Source: Chloroflexota bacterium (GTDB lineage Bacteria > Chloroflexota > Limnocylindria > Limnocylindrales > CSP1-4). Taken from it: DNA of 8,378 bases. Below are positions 5,067 to 8,378 of this stretch, piece by piece (position 1 is the first letter of the stretch; every line of letters begins with the position of its first letter). The notes under the pieces are model-generated. The model was not told the DNA's origin and searched no databases. It was given only the letters and a program-made list of their open reading frames with translations. The translations under genes and the position numbers were made by a program. The stretch lies in assembly GCA_017881985.1 (NCBI GenBank), contig JADGQH010000137.1, positions 1-8,378 on the forward strand, read 5' to 3'.

Positions 5067-7520
5067 ATGATGGTCTCGGACCGCGCTCCCCAAGGGTCCG
5101 CAACGTGCGTGTGCGGTGCGGACACGAGACGTACCGATGGAGATCCTCTCACGACGCCCGAGCAGCCCATCTCGATCGCCCAGCTGCCGCGAGCACGCAT
5201 CAACGCGTCCGTGCTCCCTTCAGCCTGGGTCACCTACCTGATCCTCGGGTGCTTGGTCACTGCCGCGTACTTCACCATCCTCGACCCGACGTTGCAGGAC
5301 CCCGTCTACAACGTTCTCGGGATCTCGGCGGTCGGAGCGATCGCAATCGGGACCTGGCGCTGGAAGCCGATCCGCCGGCGCGGGTGGATCCTCCTCGCCG
5401 TCGGGGTGGCGCTCCAGGTCATCGGCGACGTGATGACCAGCTTCCTCACGAGCCCGGATGGCAACACGCCATTCCCGTCGGCTGCTGACGCCCCATACCT
5501 GATCGGCTACGTCGTGGTCGCCATCGGGCTTATCGATCTCGCGTGGGGCAGCAATCGAGAGCGCGACCGCGTTGCCTGGATCGACGCTCTCATCGTGGCC
5601 ACCGCCGCGGCGATCTTCGTCTGGGTCTTCGTGATGCACGGCCAGGTTGCGTCGAGCGAGGACGTGCTGTCCGCCCTCGTGGCGGCGGCGTACCCGTTCC
5701 TCGACATCGTCCAGATCGCGGTCGTGGTCCACCTGCTTCTCGGGGGGCGCCGGGCTCCCGCCCTCCTTCTCCTCGGGGCGAGCTTCGGAGCGTCCCTCGT
5801 TGCCGATCTCGTGTACGCCAAGCTCTCGCTCGATGGGACCTACCTGGTCGGACAGCTCGTCGATGCGGGATGGCTCCTCGGCTACGTGGCCCTGGGCGTC
5901 GCGGCCCTCCACCCCTCGATGGCGCGCTCCGCCGCCCAACTTGGCACGGGGCAGACGACGCTCACGCGGCCGCGCCTCCTCCTGCTCGCGGGCGCTGGGA
6001 TGACCGGGCCGCTGGTGGTCGCCCTCGAGGCGATGCGGGGCGACCCGCCGGACGCGGTCGCCATCGCGGTCGGGTTGAGCGTGGTGTACCTCCTCGTACT
6101 CTGGCGCGTGGTCCTCGGCCTCAAGTCGCTCGAGGACTCCATGCGCGAGCGCGGCAAGCTGACGGTGGAGCTCGCGCAACAGGCCAATCACGACCCGTTG
6201 ACAGGACTCGCAAACAGGCGCCTCTTCCTCACCCGGCTTGATGCAGCCATTGCGCATCCCGAGCCGGGGCGGCGCGTCGCAGTGGTCTACCTCGATCTCG
6301 ATCGGATCAAGGCGATCAACGACTCGAGGGGTCACGCTGCGGGCGACGCAGCGATCGCGGCGGCCTCGCAACGGCTCCTTTCGGGCCTTCGGTCGGCGGA
6401 CACCGTGGCGCGCCTCGGGGGAGACGAGTTCGGCATCCTCCTGGCGTCGACCACGCCGCACGAGGCGCGTGGGGCTGCCGCGCGGATCAACGCCTTGCTC
6501 GAGGAGCCCGTTGGCATCGGCGACGACTCGTCAACAATGAGCGCGAGCGTCGGCCTGGCGTTTGCGGTACCGGGCGACGGCTCTCACGACGTGATCCGCA
6601 ACGCGGACCAGGCGATGTACCGGGCCAAGTCAACCGGCGGAGCGTCCTTCGTCGAGTACTCAGAGAAGATGCGGTTCGAGAACGCGGAGCGTCTCGAGCT
6701 CCAGGGGGAGATGTCCGAGGCGATCGCCCGCCGTGAGTTCGTCCTTCACTACCAGCCGATCGTCGACCTGCGGTCCGGTGCGATCGTAGGGCTCGAGGCG
6801 CTGGTCCGCTGGGCCCATCCGACCCGCGGCCTCCTGCTTCCCGGGTCCTTCATCCCGCTTGCCGAACAGACCGGCCTCATCGTGCCCCTGGGTCGCTGGA
6901 TCTTCCAGGATGCCGTTCGCCAAATCAGCAGCTGGCAGGGCCAGGGTCTCCTCCGCAGCGAGATCTGGATCGACATCAATGTGGCCGCGCGCCAGCTGGC
7001 GGATCCCCGCTTCACGCGCGACGTGGCGGCCGCAATCTCGGGTACCGGGATGGGCGCCGGACGTATCGCCGTGGAGCTCACCGAGACGGAGCTGATCCGG
7101 GATCCGGCGTCCGTCGGGCGCAGCCTCGAGACGCTTCGCAAGGGCGGACTCCGCGTCGTGATCGACGACTTCGGGACCGCCTACGCCTCGATGAGCCACT
7201 TCGTGAACTTTCCCATCGATGGGCTCAAGATCGATCGCCAGTTCGTCTGGGAGCTCGAGGCGACGACCGGCACGGGTCGCGCGCTCGTGTCCTCAATGGT
7301 CCGGCTCGCGGCTGAGCTTGGCATCTGGGCAGTGGCCGAAGGCGTGGAGACCGAGAAGCAGGCCCGCGTGCTCCGCGAGATCGGCTGCCCGTACGCTCAG
7401 GGCTTCCTGTTCAGTCGGCCGGTCCCGGCCACCGACGTCGCGCACCTGCTCCGAGCCGGCACGATTATCGTTCCGACGACCCATTCCGCGGCTGGACACA
7501 GGGGAATGGCGGCGCGCTGA
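5067..7520 (+). CDS. membrane-bound GGDEF-EAL bifunctional cyclic-di-GMP enzyme
   Basis: 817 residues. After a polar, probably cytoplasmic tail (1-50) come about ten hydrophobic helices (near 53-72, 81-98, 105-125, 143-160, 170-191, 201-226, 229-250, 262-282, 303-321, 330-352), likely a membrane sensor. It contains TPFPSAADAPYLIGY (134-148), a motif I recall from actinobacterial GGDEF-EAL proteins. The GGDEF domain (about 365-530) opens with NHDPLTGLANRRLF. It has metal-site D410, KAINDS (415-420), an intact GGDEF (451-455) and the inhibitory RxxD site R442/D445. The EAL domain (about 548-798) keeps E577 of EAL, N638, E670/E673, D700-D701, K721, E758 and Q778. Both synthesis and hydrolysis of c-di-GMP therefore look possible. 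ATGs occur at 5067 and 5070; the first 50 residues are poorly conserved in style, so the true start could be further in (for example GTG 5109). No PAS or receiver domain is seen. The gene stands alone. Confidence 0.93.
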   Translation: MMVSDRAPQGSATCVCGADTRRTDGDPLTTPEQPISIAQLPRARINASVLPSAWVTYLILGCLVTAAYFTILDPTLQDPVYNVLGISAVGAIAIGTWRWKPIRRRGWILLAVGVALQVIGDVMTSFLTSPDGNTPFPSAADAPYLIGYVVVAIGLIDLAWGSNRERDRVAWIDALIVATAAAIFVWVFVMHGQVASSEDVLSALVAAAYPFLDIVQIAVVVHLLLGGRRAPALLLLGASFGASLVADLVYAKLSLDGTYLVGQLVDAGWLLGYVALGVAALHPSMARSAAQLGTGQTTLTRPRLLLLAGAGMTGPLVVALEAMRGDPPDAVAIAVGLSVVYLLVLWRVVLGLKSLEDSMRERGKLTVELAQQANHDPLTGLANRRLFLTRLDAAIAHPEPGRRVAVVYLDLDRIKAINDSRGHAAGDAAIAAASQRLLSGLRSADTVARLGGDEFGILLASTTPHEARGAAARINALLEEPVGIGDDSSTMSASVGLAFAVPGDGSHDVIRNADQAMYRAKSTGGASFVEYSEKMRFENAERLELQGEMSEAIARREFVLHYQPIVDLRSGAIVGLEALVRWAHPTRGLLLPGSFIPLAEQTGLIVPLGRWIFQDAVRQISSWQGQGLLRSEIWIDINVAARQLADPRFTRDVAAAISGTGMGAGRIAVELTETELIRDPASVGRSLETLRKGGLRVVIDDFGTAYASMSHFVNFPIDGLKIDRQFVWELEATTGTGRALVSSMVRLAAELGIWAVAEGVETEKQARVLREIGCPYAQGFLFSRPVPATDVAHLLRAGTIIVPTTHSAAGHRGMAAR

Positions 7521-7538
7521 CGCCGGTGGCCGCTGGCG
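7521..7538 (+). terminator. hairpin directly after the GGDEF-EAL stop
   Basis: CGCCGG (7521-7526) pairs with CTGGCG (7533-7538), with one G-U pair, around a 6-nt loop, starting one base after the stop codon. There is no T-tract. It could be a U-less terminator as proposed for some high-GC bacteria, or chance. Confidence 0.3.
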
Positions 7539-7550
7539 CCATTGACGCCG

Positions 7551-7566
7551 GCCCGCGCCGCCGGGC
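7551..7566 (+). terminator. second GC hairpin followed by a C/T-rich run
   Basis: GCCCG (7551-7555) and CGGGC (7562-7566) form a 5-bp stem with a 6-nt loop, followed by pyrimidine-rich sequence (TTCCTCCCTC). Together with the hairpin at 7521 it could be a tandem terminator for the GGDEF-EAL gene. Confidence 0.3.
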
Positions 7567-7596
7567 GCCTTCCTCCCTCAATTCGTCCCCCCGGTC

Positions 7597-7890
7597 GCCG
7601 AACTTCTCCACCTCTGCCTCGACTGCGTTGCGTTCCACCCGCGACGGAGAGCGCCACACGGCCCAGCACGAATGGTCCAGAGCGCTCGGCGACGATCGGC
7701 CTATGGCACCAGGAGTTCGCGGTCGGCTCCCCAAAGGTGGAAGGAGAAATCACCGCTCGGGAGGAGCCGTGCCGCTGCGGTCGGCCCCGCTGGGGCGCGG
7801 AACGTCGGCTCGTCGCGGCTGAGGATCCACGCGTCGCCGACCGGCGTCCGCACCGGGACCGCCCACGCGACCACCGCGATGTAGCCTTCG
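7597..7890 (-). pseudogene. decayed C-terminal remnant of an AlkZ/YcaQ-like winged-helix (HTH_42) protein
   Basis: The gap between two plus-strand genes encodes recognisable protein pieces on the minus strand. One frame reads PVRTPVGDAWILSRDEPTF, then AARLLPSGDFSFHLWG and ADRELLVP (about 7871 to 7704). A TAG stop (7703-7701) follows, but the same frame continues with ADRRRALW (7700-7677). After a frameshift, another frame gives WRSPSRVERNAVEAEVEKFG (7656-7597). From memory, these blocks are the C-terminal signature of COG3214 / HTH_42 proteins (RLLPxGD, DRELLVPD, LW, then WRRLS...AVEAEA). In intact members about 20 residues ending in a GTWR motif separate LW from the last block; here only 20 nt do, so an internal deletion is likely. 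The N-terminal domains are absent, and the remnant abuts the start of the next gene. Intact relatives include DNA glycosylases such as E. coli AlkZ. This fragment should not be functional. Confidence 0.6.
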
Positions 7891-7946
7891 CGAGCTGGGC
7901 CCGGCCGCGGGACGGCGAGGCGCGTCCACACCGCACCCCGCGCCTG

Positions 7947-7952
7947 AAGGAG
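7947..7952 (+). promoter_or_regulatory. Shine-Dalgarno of the Cys/Met-metabolism enzyme
   Basis: AAGGAG lies 8 nt before the GTG at 7961, an ideal distance, and fixes that start. No riboswitch-like fold (SAM or T-box) was recognised in the upstream 300 bases by eye. Confidence 0.75.
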
Positions 7953-7960
7953 AGCCACGC

Positions 7961-8378
7961 GTGAACGAGTCGCCGGACCCCGCCGCGTTGACGCTGGACC
8001 CGGAGTGGGCCGCTGATACGGTCGCCGTGCAGGCAGGCCGGCCCGCGCGCCTGCCCGGCGCCCCCATGAACGCGCCGATCACGCTGAGTTCGACGTACGT
8101 CCACGACGCCACCATCGAGTACGGCCGGGATGGCAACGCCGGGTGGAGCGCGCTCGAGACCGCGCTCGGCGCGCTCGACGGCGGCCGGGCCGTCACGTTC
8201 GCATCGGGCCTCGCCGCGGCAACCGCGATCGCCGACCTCGTGCCGGCGGGCGGGACCGTGGTGCTGTCCTCGGTGACGTACTACGGCGTGCGGAACATCT
8301 TCGAGCGGATGGCGGCGCGCGGCCGCCTCCACGTCCGCATGACCCCTGCGGACGACAGTGCCGCCGTCCTCGAGGCGG
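7961..8378 (+). CDS. PLP-dependent Cys/Met-metabolism enzyme, cystathionine gamma-synthase/lyase type (5' part only)
   Basis: First 139 residues of a trans-sulfuration enzyme of fold type I, cytoplasmic and normally tetrameric, acting on cystathionine, O-acyl-homoserine or a similar substrate. Seen: DTVAVQAGRP (19-28) and NAPITLSSTYV (37-47), typical of the N-terminus; EYGRDGN (53-59), holding the Tyr and Arg that bind PLP phosphate of the neighbouring subunit; a WSALETALGALDGG stretch (62-75); FASGLAA (80-86), the SGMAA-type phosphate loop; and VTYYGVRNIF (105-114), with the Tyr that stacks on the cofactor. The usual NPT after the YxR motif reads NAG here, a small deviation. The catalytic Lys lies beyond the window, so activity and subtype (synthase, lyase, O-acetylhomoserine sulfhydrylase) cannot be decided. 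The GTG start has AAGGAG 8 nt upstream. Its own promoter must lie within the pseudogene region. Confidence 0.9.
   Translation, partial: MNESPDPAALTLDPEWAADTVAVQAGRPARLPGAPMNAPITLSSTYVHDATIEYGRDGNAGWSALETALGALDGGRAVTFASGLAAATAIADLVPAGGTVVLSSVTYYGVRNIFERMAARGRLHVRMTPADDSAAVLEA

Noticed and set aside
5220..6461. 413-codon minus-strand open frame antisense to the GGDEF-EAL gene
   Set aside because: Highly charged sequence with no domain pattern; the opposite strand has a clear membrane domain and GGDEF domain.
7704..7960. Possible SAM riboswitch or T-box leader before the Cys/Met enzyme
   Set aside because: No conserved riboswitch core or specifier/T-box sequence is visible; the segment is explained better by pseudogene coding sequence.
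7542..7964. 140-codon plus-strand open frame ending in a GTGA overlap with the PLP enzyme
   Set aside because: The overlap looks like coupling, but the frame needs a TTG start without a ribosome site, has random Arg/Pro-rich composition, and runs opposite to recognisable protein blocks.
7397..8332. 311-codon minus-strand open frame antisense to the PLP enzyme and the gap
   Set aside because: It uses a different frame from the AlkZ-like blocks and has shadow-like composition over the PLP gene.
1..8378. CRISPR array, insertion sequence, tRNA/rRNA gene or phage/defence module
   Set aside because: No spaced repeats, transposase motifs, terminal inverted repeats, tRNA-like cloverleaf or defence-protein motifs were found on either strand.

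Overview
This is an 8.4 kb window of very GC-rich bacterial DNA with short spacers and many GTG starts. Several genes lack a Shine-Dalgarno sequence; instead they carry a -10-like hexamer exactly 6 nt before the start codon, which suggests leaderless transcripts. Together with the protein styles this fits a high-GC Chloroflexota (Limnocylindria-like) or actinobacterial genome. That placement is inference; no marker gene settles it.

Layout. On the minus strand at the left edge are two coupled RNA-methyltransferase-type genes. A class I SAM methyltransferase of the RlmI/RlmK-like type (706-1581) overlaps by ATGA the start of a TrmH/SpoU-family 2'-O-methyltransferase (1-709), which runs off the left edge. 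A short divergent control region follows (about 1582-1726). It holds a twin direct repeat with a 21-bp period, two inverted repeats, and candidate leaderless promoters for both directions. On the plus strand is then a compact pxpA-pxpB-pxpC operon (1727-4185) for the ATP-dependent prokaryotic 5-oxoprolinase, which recycles 5-oxoproline to glutamate. Its genes overlap by 8 bp or are 4 bp apart.

Convergent to it, 15 bp away, is a second and unrelated class I SAM methyltransferase (4201-4854, minus) with a strong Shine-Dalgarno and two Cys-Cys pairs. A 212-bp divergent spacer separates it from a large membrane-bound GGDEF-EAL protein (5067-7520, plus). That protein has about ten N-terminal membrane helices, and both its cyclic-di-GMP synthesis and hydrolysis sites look intact.

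The 440-bp gap after it (7521-7960) is not empty. On the minus strand it carries the decayed C-terminal end of an AlkZ/YcaQ-like winged-helix (HTH_42, COG3214) protein, broken by an in-frame TAG, a frameshift and an apparent internal deletion. At the right edge begins a PLP-dependent Cys/Met-metabolism (cystathionine gamma-synthase/lyase type) enzyme (7961 to the end).

The genes do not form one pathway. The window is ordinary chromosomal core and housekeeping content. I did not find a convincing new multi-gene system. The parts most worth a second look are the divergent control region, the pseudogene remnant, the sensor domain of the GGDEF-EAL protein and the unassigned Cys-pair methyltransferase.
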